Of a stretch of 64,000 bases of DNA, positions 36,347 to 46,250 are shown piece by piece; within the stretch, counting starts at the first letter, position 1, and each line of letters starts with the position of its first letter. Source of the DNA: Veillonella criceti (GTDB lineage: Bacteria > Bacillota > Negativicutes > Veillonellales > Veillonellaceae); the NCBI RefSeq assembly GCF_900460315.1, contig NZ_UHIO01000001.1:1316501-1380500 (forward strand), read 5' to 3'. The notes beneath the pieces were generated by a model. The model ran no database searches and had not been told where the DNA came from. It saw nothing but the letters and a program-made list of their open reading frames with translations. The translations under genes and the position numbers were made by a program.

Positions 36347-37882
36347 CTATTCCCACTCAATCGTAGCTGGTGGTTTAGAAGTAATATCATACACGATACG
36401 GTTAATATGTTGTACTTCATTTACAATACGAACCGAGATTTTATCAAGCACATCATATGGAATGCGTGCCCAATCAGCTGTCATAAAGTCAGTTGTTGTC
36501 ACACCACGAAGCGCCAAGGTGTAATCATATGTACGGAAGTCACCCATAACACCAACTGTGCGAGTGCTAGTAAGCACCGCAAAGTACTGATTAATGGAGC
36601 GATCGAGTTTTGCATTAGCAATTTCTTCACGGAAAATAGCATCCGCATCACGAAGAATATCTAATTTTTCACGAGTAATTTCACCCATTACGCGAATCGC
36701 CAAACCAGGACCTGGGAATGGTTGACGCCATACAAGATAATCAGCCAAACCAAGTTCAGCCCCTAATTCACGAACTTCGTCTTTAAATAAGTTACGAAGT
36801 GGTTCAATTAAGCCTTTAAAATCAACAACTGCTGGCAAACCACCAACATTATGATGACTCTTAATCACCGCTGCATCACCGGCACCCGATTCAATAACGT
36901 CTGGATAAATCGTACCTTGTGCTAAGAAATCAACGGAACCAATTTTACGGCCTTCATCTTCAAATACACGAATGAATTCTTCACCAATAATTTTACGTTT
37001 TTGTTCTGGTTCTTCAACGCCAGCCAAACGACCTAAGAAACGATCAGCCGCATCTACACGAATAAAGTGCATACCAGAATCTTTAAAAGCAGCTTCTACT
37101 TCGTCACCTTCGTTTTTACGCATTAAACCATGGTCAACGAAGATACAAGTTAATTGTTCACCTACCGCTTTAGAAATAAGAGCTGCTGCTACCGAACTAT
37201 CAACACCACCAGATAAAGCCAATAACACTTTACCATTACCTACTTTGTTACGAATTTCTTCAATAGCTACTTTTGCATAATTAGCCATTGTCCATTCACC
37301 ATGGCAACCACATACTTCAAATAAGAAGTTATGAATCATTTCTTTACCATGTTCACTATGAAGAACTTCTGGATGATATTGCATAGCATACAATTTACGC
37401 TCTGTATTCTGCATAGCAGCTACAGGACAGTTAGCCGTATGACCGACAATTTCAAATCCTTCAGGAACAGCGGCTACATAGTCCACATGGCTCATCCACA
37501 CAATTTCATTTTCACTAAGACCTTTGAAAAGAGGCGAATCCGTTTTTACCGTTACAGGGGTTTTACCAAATTCGCGAGCTTCAGCGGATTTAACTTCGCC
37601 CCCTAATGTATGCGCCATCAATTGCATACCATAGCAAAGACCAAGCACAGGAATTCCCAATTCAAATACTTCTTTTTCAATGCGTGGCGAATTATCTTCG
37701 TACACACTATTAGGACCACCTGTAAAAATAACGCCCATTGGATTCAATTCTTTAATTTTAGCTACCGCTTTATCATACGGATACACTTCGCAGTATACGT
37801 GATTTTCACGAACACGACGGGCAATCAGCTGATTATACTGGCCGCCAAAATCAACAACAATGACAAGCTCTTTTTGGTTCAT
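36347..37882 (-). CDS. guaA: GMP synthase (glutamine-hydrolysing)
   Basis: GuaA aminates XMP to GMP using glutamine and ATP. The 511 residues hold a class-I glutamine amidotransferase domain ([14 protein letters not shown] at the N-terminus, nucleophile Cys83 in [13 protein letters not shown] near 170), then the ATP pyrophosphatase domain with the PP-loop [14 protein letters not shown] near 224, and the dimerisation domain ending [12 protein letters not shown] 37882 follows GGAGGGTATA. An in-frame start further up (37,894) overlaps the Shine-Dalgarno. It is monocistronic. No purine riboswitch consensus was recognised in the upstream 400 bp. Confidence 0.97.
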   Translation of the reverse strand: MNQKELVIVVDFGGQYNQLIARRVRENHVYCEVYPYDKAVAKIKELNPMGVIFTGGPNSVYEDNSPRIEKEVFELGIPVLGLCYGMQLMAHTLGGEVKSAEAREFGKTPVTVKTDSPLFKGLSENEIVWMSHVDYVAAVPEGFEIVGHTANCPVAAMQNTERKLYAMQYHPEVLHSEHGKEMIHNFLFEVCGCHGEWTMANYAKVAIEEIRNKVGNGKVLLALSGGVDSSVAAALISKAVGEQLTCIFVDHGLMRKNEGDEVEAAFKDSGMHFIRVDAADRFLGRLAGVEEPEQKRKIIGEEFIRVFEDEGRKIGSVDFLAQGTIYPDVIESGAGDAAVIKSHHNVGGLPAVVDFKGLIEPLRNLFKDEVRELGAELGLADYLVWRQPFPGPGLAIRVMGEITREKLDILRDADAIFREEIANAKLDRSINQYFAVLTSTRTVGVMGDFRTYDYTLALRGVTTTDFMTADWARIPYDVLDKISVRIVNEVQHINRIVYDITSKPPATIEWE

Positions 37883-38295
37883 TATACCCTCCATTAATGC
37901 AACAGTAATATATTACGTTCCTTTTTAATTGCCTATTGAAATACAATTCACACCTAAATCTAATAACCTAGCTATGAAAAGACCGTTTCTGAAACAACAA
38001 CTAAAAAGTTCTATTACATATTTTTACATTCTATTATACCATAGAAAACTTGCACATGCGAAAGAAAAAACAATATATCCTTATAACTTACATATATAAT
38101 GTAAATCACAACCCAATACTTTATAAAAAGACTTTACTATAAGCATTACGACGCTTCATATCACTGATAGTCGTATTTCAGACGACAAGTTTCTATACTG
38201 AAATAAAGAACGAGCAACATTTAAATTCTCTAAACACAAAGAGAATATCCTGCTTATTATTTATAGAACTTAGTACATAAAATTAAGGAGCTTCT
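37883..38295. other. Divergent intergenic region guaA / acetyltransferase
   Basis: AT-rich and non-coding. Small inverted repeats occur at about 38,168-38,184 (GTCGT/ACGAC) and 38,224-38,246 (ATTCTCT/AGAGAAT). They could be operators or leader hairpins for the rightward acetyltransferase gene. No known riboswitch was recognised. Confidence 0.45.
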
Positions 38296-38889
38296 ATGAC
38301 CGAACTTGAAAAATGCTTAGCTGGTGAAAATTATAATTGTCATGACCCCATATTTCTCGAATTTAAGCGCCACGCCCGTCAATTATTAAAAGAATATCAC
38401 TGTCTATCTTATGAACAAAAATCTGAGAAAAATACTATCCTACAACAATTATTCGGCCATATTGGTCATAACGTATCGGTAGGCCAACCATTTATTTGTG
38501 ATTACGGTCGCAATATTTATATTGGTAATAATGTATCCATCAATATGAATTGTACCTTTGTTGATTGTAATACTATTACGATTGGCAACAATGTATTAAT
38601 TGCCTCAAATGTCCAACTTTATACAGCCACACATCCGATTGAATTATCAGAACGATTAACGCCCAATTGGTCAAACGATTCTAATGAATATTTCTGCCAA
38701 ACCTATGCACAACCTATCACGATTGGCGATGGTTGCTGGTTAGGTGGTGGTGTTATCGTTTTACCTGGTATTACTATTGGCAAAGGCTCTGTTATCGGGG
38801 CCGGTAGTGTCGTAACTAAAGATATTCCTGAAAATTCAGTCGCTGTCGGTAATCCTTGCCAAGTCATTCGAACTATAAACAAACCATAG
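38296..38889 (+). CDS. Sugar O-acetyltransferase (maltose/galactoside acetyltransferase family)
   Basis: A 197-residue left-handed β-helix acetyltransferase of the Maa/LacA type. It has an N-terminal helical Mac domain (MTELEKCLAGENYNCHDPIF), hexapeptide repeats (GRNIYIGNNVSINMNCT, ITIGNNVLIASNV), the catalytic-histidine loop YTATHPIE near 117, and the C-terminal GVIVLPGITIGKGSVIGAGSVV. It would transfer acetyl from acetyl-CoA to a sugar hydroxyl, and the natural acceptor is uncertain. The ribosome-binding site is AAGGAGC. It stands alone and converges with thiC (15-bp gap). Confidence 0.92.
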   Translation: MTELEKCLAGENYNCHDPIFLEFKRHARQLLKEYHCLSYEQKSEKNTILQQLFGHIGHNVSVGQPFICDYGRNIYIGNNVSINMNCTFVDCNTITIGNNVLIASNVQLYTATHPIELSERLTPNWSNDSNEYFCQTYAQPITIGDGCWLGGGVIVLPGITIGKGSVIGAGSVVTKDIPENSVAVGNPCQVIRTINKP

Positions 38890-38904
38890 ATTGTAAAATA
38901 AGCC

Positions 38905-40254
38905 TTATCGAATCGACACATCTTCACCTGCTAAAATATGTTTCATAGTCCTTGCAGGGCACATTTTACCACACATGGTGCAAGTGCCTTCACATTCTGG
39001 TTTGCTCGATTCATAGTAACGTCGTGCTTTTTCAGGGTCAATAGCCAATGAAATCATCGTATCAAAATCAACCTCAGCACGGGCTTTACTCATCGCATCA
39101 TCCCAAGCCTGAGCTCCCGGAATCCCTTTTGCTAAATCTGCTGCATGAGCCGCAATACGGGTTGCTATAATCCCTTCTTTTACATCATCCACCGTTGGTA
39201 AGCGCAAGTGTTCTGCCGGTGTTACATAACACAAAAAGTCAGCCCCACAAGAACCTGCTATAGCGCCACCAATAGCACTCGTAATATGATCATACCCTGG
39301 TGCAATATCTGTAACTAATGGGCCTAATACATAAAATGGCGCGCCATGACAAAGGCGTTTCTCAAGTTTCATATTTGCTGCAATTTCATTGAGCACCATA
39401 TGTCCAGGCCCTTCTATCATAACCTGCACATTATGGGTCCACGCCCGCTTCGTTAATTCCCCCAGTGTAATCAACTCTTCAATTTGAGCCGCATCAGTAG
39501 CATCGTGCGTACATCCTGGACGACAAGCATCGCCTAAACTTAACGTAACATCATAGGTTTCACAAATGTCTAACAAGCGATCATAATATTCATAAAAAGG
39601 ATTTTCCTGATTATTCATTTCCATCCAAGCAAATAGTAACGAACCACCACGAGACACAATATTGGTTAAACGAGGATTATCTTTAATCCGTTGGGCTGTT
39701 TTACGATTCATGCCACAATGAATGGTCATAAAGTCCACGCCATCCTTGGCATGTTGTTCCACCACGGAGAAAAATTCATCCACTGTAATATCCTTCAGAT
39801 CTTTATCCAACATGCCAACTGCATCATACATAGGCACGGTACCAATCATAGCCGTAGATATATCAATGAGTTTTCGGCGAAATTCCTGCGTTTTTCCAAA
39901 ATTCGACAAATCCATTATGGCTTCAGCCTTCATAGCAATAGCGTTACGCACTTTTTCTAATTCTTCTTCTATATTATTATGTTCTGGTGAAACGCCTAAA
40001 TTTACATTGATTTTAGTACGACAATGTTCACCAACCGCTTCGGGGGACAAACTTATATGATGTTTGTTAGCGGGAATAACTACTTTACCAGTTGCTACTA
40101 GCGCCATTAAATCATCAATTCGCATCTGCTCTTTTTCTGCTACAACCTTCATCTGTGGTGTTACAATCCCCTTGCGAGCCGCATCCATTTGAGTCGTATA
40201 CTCTGCTTGCTTTGTTGCTACCGTGTTTTGTAATTGAGTGTCTTGTGGTTTCAT
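38905..40254 (-). CDS. thiC: Phosphomethylpyrimidine synthase ThiC
   Basis: This radical-SAM enzyme rearranges aminoimidazole ribotide to HMP-phosphate, the thiamine pyrimidine. The 449 residues have the family core ([42 protein letters not shown]) and the C-terminal [4Fe-4S] motif C-x2-C-x4-C in [16 protein letters not shown] 40254 was chosen because GGGAGG lies seven bases upstream. Frames extending to 40,287 ignore this site. A TPP riboswitch and terminator precede it, so expression should fall when thiamine pyrophosphate is plentiful. No other thi genes are adjacent. Confidence 0.96.
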   Translation of the reverse strand: MKPQDTQLQNTVATKQAEYTTQMDAARKGIVTPQMKVVAEKEQMRIDDLMALVATGKVVIPANKHHISLSPEAVGEHCRTKINVNLGVSPEHNNIEEELEKVRNAIAMKAEAIMDLSNFGKTQEFRRKLIDISTAMIGTVPMYDAVGMLDKDLKDITVDEFFSVVEQHAKDGVDFMTIHCGMNRKTAQRIKDNPRLTNIVSRGGSLLFAWMEMNNQENPFYEYYDRLLDICETYDVTLSLGDACRPGCTHDATDAAQIEELITLGELTKRAWTHNVQVMIEGPGHMVLNEIAANMKLEKRLCHGAPFYVLGPLVTDIAPGYDHITSAIGGAIAGSCGADFLCYVTPAEHLRLPTVDDVKEGIIATRIAAHAADLAKGIPGAQAWDDAMSKARAEVDFDTMISLAIDPEKARRYYESSKPECEGTCTMCGKMCPARTMKHILAGEDVSIR

Positions 40255-40332
40255 TAAAAGGCCTCCCATATAGGTCCAAATATACAAGTAACTACTTTGT
40301 AGTTTTCATAAAACACGCAAAAAAGCAAAATA

Positions 40333-40360
40333 AAAAGCTCATCCACGTGGATGAGCTTTT
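40333..40360 (-). terminator. Riboswitch-controlled terminator before thiC
   Basis: A perfect 14-bp palindrome, AAAAGCTCATCCAC and complement. Read towards thiC it is followed by TTTTTATTTT. It sits between the TPP aptamer and the thiC start and is the probable expression platform. Confidence 0.9.
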
Positions 40361-40365
40361 AAACG

Positions 40366-40458
40366 TCCTGTATAGCTTTCCTACGTCGGCATTATCCGAA
40401 TCAGGTCAAGGGTCAAGTGTTCGAGCACTTTTCTCAGCCTACAGGCTCCCCTAGCTTT
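40366..40458 (-). promoter_or_regulatory. TPP riboswitch (THI element)
   Basis: Read leftwards, the aptamer shows the conserved words GGGGAGCC, GGCTGAGA, ACCCTTGACCTGAT, CGGATAATGCCG and ACGTAGG in the standard order and spacing of the thiamine pyrophosphate riboswitch. It regulates thiC. Confidence 0.96.
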
Positions 40459-40603
40459 TTTGTGTATTTTCTTTATTATAGTACAGGCTTGTTACTAATA
40501 CAATGTCATTTTAAAATATATAAATTTTATATCACATCATAAACTACTTTTTACTTAAAACTTTAAAGTACTAGTAACATCACAGAATAATTTTTACTAT
40601 ATT

Positions 40604-41347
40604 TTAACTGCCAAATTCAATTCTTGCTTCTGAAACAACAGGTTCTCCATCAACAGTTTTAGGGCGGTAGGCACTATTTCTAGCTTGTTGCAAAGCCCAA
40701 CGATCCAGCGAGCCATTACCACTACTGCTAATAATATCAACTTCCACAGCACGACCAGCTTCATTAATCATTACATAAACAACCACGTTACCACTACCTG
40801 GCAAGGTTCGAGGGCCTAAATATTCAGCCCCAATGACCACTGGTTCATGAACTGATGCTGCGTTTTCTCCTTCATCTTGACCACCCTGACCATAACCAGA
40901 ACCAGAGCCACCGTCCTCATTACTACCGCTATAACTACCACCAACGGCCCCTGTATTTTGGGTCGTATTCGTAGTTGTAGTGGCTACTTGTGCCGAAGGA
41001 CTCACCTGCGGTTTCACATCTTGTTTAATCACTTGTTCCACAGGCACACCATTTTTAATATCTGCTACTTGTTGCTCAGTCAATGGTGCAGGCGGTTGTA
41101 CTGTTGACTTTTGCGGCGCCGCTACTTGAGGTCCACCAGCTGAAACGCCTGTATCATTCACTATATTAATAGAAACTGGCGTTCTATCAGGTACTAAGTC
41201 AGGTTTTTGTAAAAAAGACCATACCATACCACTAACAAGAGCTAGATTGATAATTACGGAGGATGTTATAGCCATGCGCCATCGATTCTTATAAATATGA
41301 GCAAATGGCGAGGTCTGCTTCACCATATCTTGCGAGGTTTCACCCAT
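40604..41347 (-). CDS. tonB: TonB-family energy transducer
   Basis: A 247-residue protein with a cytoplasmic N-terminus, one membrane anchor (WRMAITSSVIINLALVSGMVWSFL, about 29-52) and a periplasmic linker. The linker is rich first in Pro/Gln/Val, then in Gly/Ser (GGSYSGSNEDGGSGSGYG). The C-terminal TonB domain contains VVVYVMINEAGRAVEVDIISSSGNGSLDRWALQQARNSAYRP. It couples proton-motive force from ExbBD to the outer-membrane receptor. ATG 41347 follows AGGTGA by five bases. A GTG at 41,356 overlaps that site. It is the last gene of the seven-gene uptake operon. Confidence 0.92.
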   Translation of the reverse strand: MGETSQDMVKQTSPFAHIYKNRWRMAITSSVIINLALVSGMVWSFLQKPDLVPDRTPVSINIVNDTGVSAGGPQVAAPQKSTVQPPAPLTEQQVADIKNGVPVEQVIKQDVKPQVSPSAQVATTTTNTTQNTGAVGGSYSGSNEDGGSGSGYGQGGQDEGENAASVHEPVVIGAEYLGPRTLPGSGNVVVYVMINEAGRAVEVDIISSSGNGSLDRWALQQARNSAYRPKTVDGEPVVSEARIEFGS

Positions 41348-41356
41348 AACTATCAC

Positions 41357-41764
41357 CTACTTACTCTCAGTAGCCACAGCAATTTTATTTAGATTCATAT
41401 TTTTTAACGTATCTAATACTTGCACAAATGTACCATATTGTGCTTTTTGGTCTGCGCGTAAAATAATCGTTAAATCGCCACCCTTAGCTTTTTCTGCTTC
41501 TAACCGTTGTGCCATACCTTCTAAATTAGCATACGAATCCTGTTCTACATAAATTTGACCATCGGCGGTAATTGTAATTGGAATTTTGCGTTGCAAATCC
41601 ACAGAACTCGCTGTAGCTACCGGTAAATTAACAGGCATTGATTTTTGGACAACCATGGAAAGCATACTCATCATGAAAAACACTAACAGGAAGAATATAA
41701 TGTCAATCATCGGAATAATCATGAGTTTCGGTTTATTGGTTGTACGAAGGCTTCTAATTTGCAT
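41357..41764 (-). CDS. exbD: ExbD/TolR family biopolymer transport protein
   Basis: A 135-residue protein with one N-terminal membrane helix (PMIDIIFFLLVFFMMSML, about 18-36, carrying the conserved Asp of PMIDI) and a periplasmic domain (ITITADGQIYVEQD...IILRADQKAQYGTFVQVLDTL). With ExbB it forms the proton channel that energises TonB. Its start overlaps the end of exbB by 11 bp, and tonB begins 9 bp after its stop, so the three are translationally linked. Confidence 0.94.
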   Translation of the reverse strand: MQIRSLRTTNKPKLMIIPMIDIIFFLLVFFMMSMLSMVVQKSMPVNLPVATASSVDLQRKIPITITADGQIYVEQDSYANLEGMAQRLEAEKAKGGDLTIILRADQKAQYGTFVQVLDTLKNMNLNKIAVATESK

Positions 41765-42383
41765 TAGCCATACCTTCTTCCGCGGTTACACCTACAGCAG
41801 CATTCATATACACATTACCGATTTCTTCCATATCCGTAATGAGTCCATCTTGCTTATGTACTAAATAGGAATGAATAACGAGTGCCACAATCGCTACGCA
41901 AAGACCCGTGGCTGTTGCAATCAAGGCTTCGCCAACACCACCAGTAATAGCAAATGGCTGACCATCAGATACAGACAATACACTAAAGGAACTAATCATA
42001 CCCGTTACAGTTCCAAGCAACCCAAGTAATGGTGCCAACGTAACGATAGTTTCCAAATAACTTAAACGAGAACGAAGACGGCCAGCAATGGCACCAGCAG
42101 CCCCTTGTAAGGCTGCATTTTTAGATTTAACAGTTTGGCGACGAATCGCTGCATTTAACATTTCAGCCGCTACACCACCATCTTCAGCACATAACTCTTC
42201 TAATCCTTTTTCATTATTAGCAGCCGCTAATACTGGCACTTCCTCACGTAAACGCTCCATATTAGATTTAGCCGCACTATAGGTGCGTACACGTTCCACT
42301 AAAATAGCAATCGCAATGATTGAACAAAGCAAGAGTGGATACATTACGAGTCCACCTTGATGAAATAATTCTAATAATTCCAT
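41754..42383 (-). CDS. exbB: ExbB/TolQ/MotA family proton channel protein
   Basis: A 209-residue inner-membrane protein with three helices: MYPLLLCSIIAIAILVERV near 14-32, LAPLLGLLGTVTGMISSF near 117-134, and EALIATATGLCVAIVALVIHSYLV near 150-175. The LGLLGTVTGMI and GI/EALIATA motifs are those of the ExbB proton path. It partners with ExbD and TonB downstream. AAAGGAGATTG precedes the ATG. It lies 29 bp after the receptor gene. Confidence 0.94.
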   Translation of the reverse strand: MELLELFHQGGLVMYPLLLCSIIAIAILVERVRTYSAAKSNMERLREEVPVLAAANNEKGLEELCAEDGGVAAEMLNAAIRRQTVKSKNAALQGAAGAIAGRLRSRLSYLETIVTLAPLLGLLGTVTGMISSFSVLSVSDGQPFAITGGVGEALIATATGLCVAIVALVIHSYLVHKQDGLITDMEEIGNVYMNAAVGVTAEEGMANAN

Positions 42384-42412
42384 ATCAATCTCCTTTTTCT
42401 ATATAAAACTAA

Positions 42413-44377
42413 TTAAAAGGTATGTTCTACACCAACAACATAATGACGGCCTGGCATAGCAAAGGTTCCAATAGGATACATGTTATAACCTTTATAAGTA
42501 CCCGGTGCTTCTACTTCATAGGACTGATTCGTTAAATTCAATCCTTGTGCATATATCTTAGTGGAATCATTAATTTTATAATTTACATTAATATTCCAAA
42601 GAAGATATGAAGAGTCTGTATAACGAGTTTCAGCACGTCCAGTTACATAGGTAAAGTTATTATTTACTAACCAACGATTTTTTTCATAAGTAACATCTAA
42701 ACTATATGTATTTGGCTGTCTATTATAAAAAGCCGATAATGAACCAGTTGTATCATTACTATTAACATATAAGTAGCGATAACCTGCCTTTACACGCCAT
42801 GCAGGATTTACTTGATATGTTGCACTCAAATTTAAACCTCTACGTTTTTCTAACCCAGAATTTGTATAATAGCCTGCTACATAGTCATCAGGAGTTTTTA
42901 TATAATCATTATCAGGATCATAGCCAGGTATCCATACTAATGCATCTTTTATACGACTAGTAAATACGCTTGCCGACACAGATAGTTTATCTGTTACCTC
43001 ACTATCTACACCTAACGTAACAGTATATGATTTTTCTTGTTTTAAATCCGGATCACCTTTCCACCATTTAGTATTAGAGTACAGCATCTTCATAGTCGGA
43101 TTGTTAACGGCTTGCCCCCAGGAAACATATGCATGTGTTTTATCATTGATTTTTTTATTTAAACCTACATGCGAAGCAAAATCTCCGCCAAAATTATTAT
43201 GATGCTCATACCGAGTCCCTAAATTAGCAATCCAGCCTCTACCAAGATCCCATTTATCTTCCAAATAAACAGCTTTACTATTAGCATCTTTACCAAATGG
43301 AGTTCCATCATTAACCTCATCAATAGTTTCACGATTATACGTTACCCCACCAATTAAAGTATGATTTCCTAACTTCCACATCTTTTGACCTTCTAGACCA
43401 AACATAGTTAAGTCATGCTCGTAAGGAACGCCTGCAAAAGGTGTATTGGCTTTTTCTGTATTTCGATATGCTCTAACAAATGTACCTTCATCCATACCAA
43501 AATTATAAGTTACACCATAACTCATATCCGTAGTTTTAGATTTCATACCTTTGCCATAAATTATGCCTTGTAATGGATCTGTTAAATTAATCCCAAAGCC
43601 ATCATTACGACGACTATATGAAAAATCTAAAGACAATTTATCTTCAGCATAATAATGATCAAAGCGAGCCGTTATATTATCGTGATTAATTTCACTGTCA
43701 GGGAATCTATGAGAATTACCATTAGCATCTTTATAATGATAATCATCTTGACGTTCTTTGCTATATGATACAAAATATCCATTTTTTTCATCCCCACCTT
43801 GAGTAGTGATTCCGGTTTTCCAGTACCCCCAACTACCTACTTCTGCTTTAGCTGTTGTCTTTTGGCCCATAGTGCCTTCTTTAGTAATGATATTAATAAC
43901 ACCGGCCATGGCTCTCTCACCATACAAAGCAGAGTTAGGACCTTTTACTACTTCAATTCGTTCAATATTTTCAATAGGAAATTGATCAATATCAATCGAG
44001 TTTTCTGAACCAGATACTACTAAATGATCCCAATTCATTTTGCGACCATTCACCATTACAAGTACACGAGTATCACCGTTTAACTCTGGATAAGAGGCAA
44101 ATCCTTTTTGAACAACAGTGACATTATTAGCTTTTAAGGCGTTAGACACACTGTTAAAATTCCCTTTTTCAATATCCTTCGCCGTAATTACTGTTGTATC
44201 AGCTGGTACATCTACTTTTTCTTCTGACAAACGACTGGCCGTTACTAATACAACTTTACCTAAATCTTGTAAATTTGCTTCATCGTAATCAGCCGCCCAC
44301 ACACTACCACTGATAGCACTTACAACTAAGGCAGTTAATACTGCTTTACTTACTGCACTAGGATGAGTTAATTTCAT
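42413..44377 (-). CDS. TonB-dependent outer-membrane receptor
   Basis: A 654-residue β-barrel receptor. A signal peptide (1-28, ...SGSVWA) is followed by a TonB-box-like KVVLVTASRL and the plug domain (DTTVITAKDIEKGNF, VLVMVNGRKMN, ENIERIEVVKGPNSALYGERAMAGVINIITKEG). A 22-strand-type barrel then ends in the aromatic terminus VVGVEHTF. It imports a scarce ligand, in this family haem, ferric siderophores or cobamides. No clear FRAP/NPNL haem-receptor pair was found. It overlaps the binding-protein gene by four bases (ATGA), tying outer- and inner-membrane steps to one ligand. The ribosome-binding site is GAGGAGG. Confidence 0.93.
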   Translation of the reverse strand: MKLTHPSAVSKAVLTALVVSAISGSVWAADYDEANLQDLGKVVLVTASRLSEEKVDVPADTTVITAKDIEKGNFNSVSNALKANNVTVVQKGFASYPELNGDTRVLVMVNGRKMNWDHLVVSGSENSIDIDQFPIENIERIEVVKGPNSALYGERAMAGVINIITKEGTMGQKTTAKAEVGSWGYWKTGITTQGGDEKNGYFVSYSKERQDDYHYKDANGNSHRFPDSEINHDNITARFDHYYAEDKLSLDFSYSRRNDGFGINLTDPLQGIIYGKGMKSKTTDMSYGVTYNFGMDEGTFVRAYRNTEKANTPFAGVPYEHDLTMFGLEGQKMWKLGNHTLIGGVTYNRETIDEVNDGTPFGKDANSKAVYLEDKWDLGRGWIANLGTRYEHHNNFGGDFASHVGLNKKINDKTHAYVSWGQAVNNPTMKMLYSNTKWWKGDPDLKQEKSYTVTLGVDSEVTDKLSVSASVFTSRIKDALVWIPGYDPDNDYIKTPDDYVAGYYTNSGLEKRRGLNLSATYQVNPAWRVKAGYRYLYVNSNDTTGSLSAFYNRQPNTYSLDVTYEKNRWLVNNNFTYVTGRAETRYTDSSYLLWNINVNYKINDSTKIYAQGLNLTNQSYEVEAPGTYKGYNMYPIGTFAMPGRHYVVGVEHTF

Positions 44378-45405
44378 TTATTTTGTTCCTCCTCAAAACC
44401 TTGAGCTATTTTCTCTAAGGCATCCACCACACGACCATTGCCATTATTTACATCCGCAAAAGGCACTGCTATAATTCTCCCTTCTTGAATGGCCCGCATA
44501 TTGCGTAAATTAGGATCAGCTTTTAATTCAGCGATTGCTTCCGCTTCACGCAACGTGCGATTACTTTGGCTCACAGTCACATACACAATTACATCAGGAT
44601 CAAAGGCCAACACACGTTCAGGCCCAACCATTGAAATCTGTCGGTTTGTCAAATTTTGACCACCCGCTTTTTTCACGATGTCATCAACAAGATACACAGG
44701 CCCATACAAGCTATAAGTGCTATGTCCATGAGCTTGTAAAATAATAACCTTCGGCTTATAGGTCCAACGATTTACTCGATTTGTCACCGTTTGCACTCGC
44801 TGTTCTAACTCTGACTTATAAGCACTGGCCTTATCAGGGATTTGAAATAATCGTCCCATATCATCAATAAAAGGATAAATTGCACTCTCCAATGTCGGCT
44901 GATTCTTGCGAATTGTAGCGGGTACAATATATACACCAATATCTCTTTCATACCACTGTCTAACATCACCTAACGCCGCTGGCGTGAAATGATGCGACCA
45001 CCCCATTAGCACATTAGGCTGCATGGCTAATACTTGTTCCCTACTTGGCACATAGCTATTCGTAATTAAAGGCAACTGACTATATATGTCACGATACCGC
45101 TCTGGCTCTTCACCATAAGGCGCCACCGTTCCTACAATACGATCTGAAAGGCCTAAATCAATCAATAACTCCGTAGCACCAGGATAGGTAACAATAACAC
45201 GCTTAGGTGGCTCGCCATAGGTGAAACGCATAGGATTGCCATCACTATCTACATTTTGTAATGTAATACCCGTTACACTTTCATTGCTAGCCCCTACAAC
45301 ACGCCAATGCCCATTTGTATAAGCTAGCCAAACTATGAAGATCATTATTGCGGATAAAACGGCCCCTATACAGCGCCGACTCCATCGTTCCCAAGTACTT
45401 GTCAT
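44374..45405 (-). CDS. ABC transporter substrate-binding protein (FecB/BtuF-like)
   Basis: A 343-residue periplasmic binding protein of the helical-backbone class III type. After a basic start and one hydrophobic segment (CIGAVLSAIMIFIVWLAYTNG, about 11-31) come PKRVIVTYPGATELLIDLGLSDRIVG, the typical FecB/BtuF opening, and a second lobe (KPKVIILQAHGHSTYSLYGPVYLVDDIVKKAGGQNL). There is no lipobox cysteine after the hydrophobic stretch, so it is either an uncleaved membrane-anchored protein or released after cleavage. It overlaps the ATPase gene upstream and the receptor gene downstream by four bases each, arguing for strict co-expression. The ligand is not determined. Confidence 0.9.
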   Translation of the reverse strand: MTSTWERWSRRCIGAVLSAIMIFIVWLAYTNGHWRVVGASNESVTGITLQNVDSDGNPMRFTYGEPPKRVIVTYPGATELLIDLGLSDRIVGTVAPYGEEPERYRDIYSQLPLITNSYVPSREQVLAMQPNVLMGWSHHFTPAALGDVRQWYERDIGVYIVPATIRKNQPTLESAIYPFIDDMGRLFQIPDKASAYKSELEQRVQTVTNRVNRWTYKPKVIILQAHGHSTYSLYGPVYLVDDIVKKAGGQNLTNRQISMVGPERVLAFDPDVIVYVTVSQSNRTLREAEAIAELKADPNLRNMRAIQEGRIIAVPFADVNNGNGRVVDALEKIAQGFEEEQNK

Positions 45406-46241
45406 ACACCATCACCTGCACGGCTTGCCCCTTGGCTAACTGCCTCACTTGAGTGAAATGCACCACTATGCCGCAAAGGCTGTCTCTCATAAGTAACAAT
45501 GGGAACCCCATCTTCATGGTAAGATACTACACTCGCCACTTCATATACTTCGCGAATCAACGTTTCACGCACAATCTCACGTGGCGTCCCTTGAACTACT
45601 AACTGACCTTGTTTCATAATAAATAATTCATCACAAAATAAAGAAGCCAAATTCAAATCATGAAGGGCCGCAATCACACCAACACCCAACCCTTTTATGA
45701 CTTCCAACAACTCTAGCTGATAGGTAATATCTAGATGGTTAGTTGGTTCATCCAAAATCAAGTATTCTGGCTCTTGGCAAAGAACACGCGCTAACATAAC
45801 TCGCTGTTGTTCACCTCCTGATAAGGACGCAAAACTCCGATACGCTCTATCCCACATGCCCACTTTACGAAGGGCTTCCATGGCTAAGGTCATATCGTCT
45901 TCAGTATCCTCATCAAAGCCTTTCTTATATGGCGTGCGCCCCATCATCACAATTTGCCACACTGTAAAATCAAAATTAATACTGTGAAACTGCCCCATCA
46001 CACCAATTCGCTTAGCCGCTTCTCGTAGAGGGATCTGCCCTAAGGGCGTTTCATCAAAATAAATTTCTCCCTGTTGCACAGGAATCACTCGATATAAATG
46101 TTTCAGCAAGGTCGATTTACCACAACCATTAGGCCCCATAAGACCTACGAACTTATTGGCTGGAATCGTAAGGGATAATTGATTTAAAATCTGCGCATCG
46201 CCAACACGATAAGTTAGGTTCGACACTGTGATTTGTTTCAT
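45402..46241 (-). CDS. ABC transporter ATP-binding protein (FepC/BtuD/HmuV-like)
   Basis: This 279-residue ATPase energises the FecCD-type permease encoded 9 bp upstream. It has Walker A GPNGCGKST (36-44), a Q-loop in MGQFHSIN, signature LSGGEQQRV near 140, Walker B YLILDEPTNHLD near 160 and the switch histidine in ALHDLNLAS. The C-terminal tail beyond about residue 245 is variable. The family handles ferric siderophores, haem or cobalamin. Confidence 0.94.
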   Translation of the reverse strand: MKQITVSNLTYRVGDAQILNQLSLTIPANKFVGLMGPNGCGKSTLLKHLYRVIPVQQGEIYFDETPLGQIPLREAAKRIGVMGQFHSINFDFTVWQIVMMGRTPYKKGFDEDTEDDMTLAMEALRKVGMWDRAYRSFASLSGGEQQRVMLARVLCQEPEYLILDEPTNHLDITYQLELLEVIKGLGVGVIAALHDLNLASLFCDELFIMKQGQLVVQGTPREIVRETLIREVYEVASVVSYHEDGVPIVTYERQPLRHSGAFHSSEAVSQGASRAGDGV

Positions 46242-46250
46242 AGGTACCTC

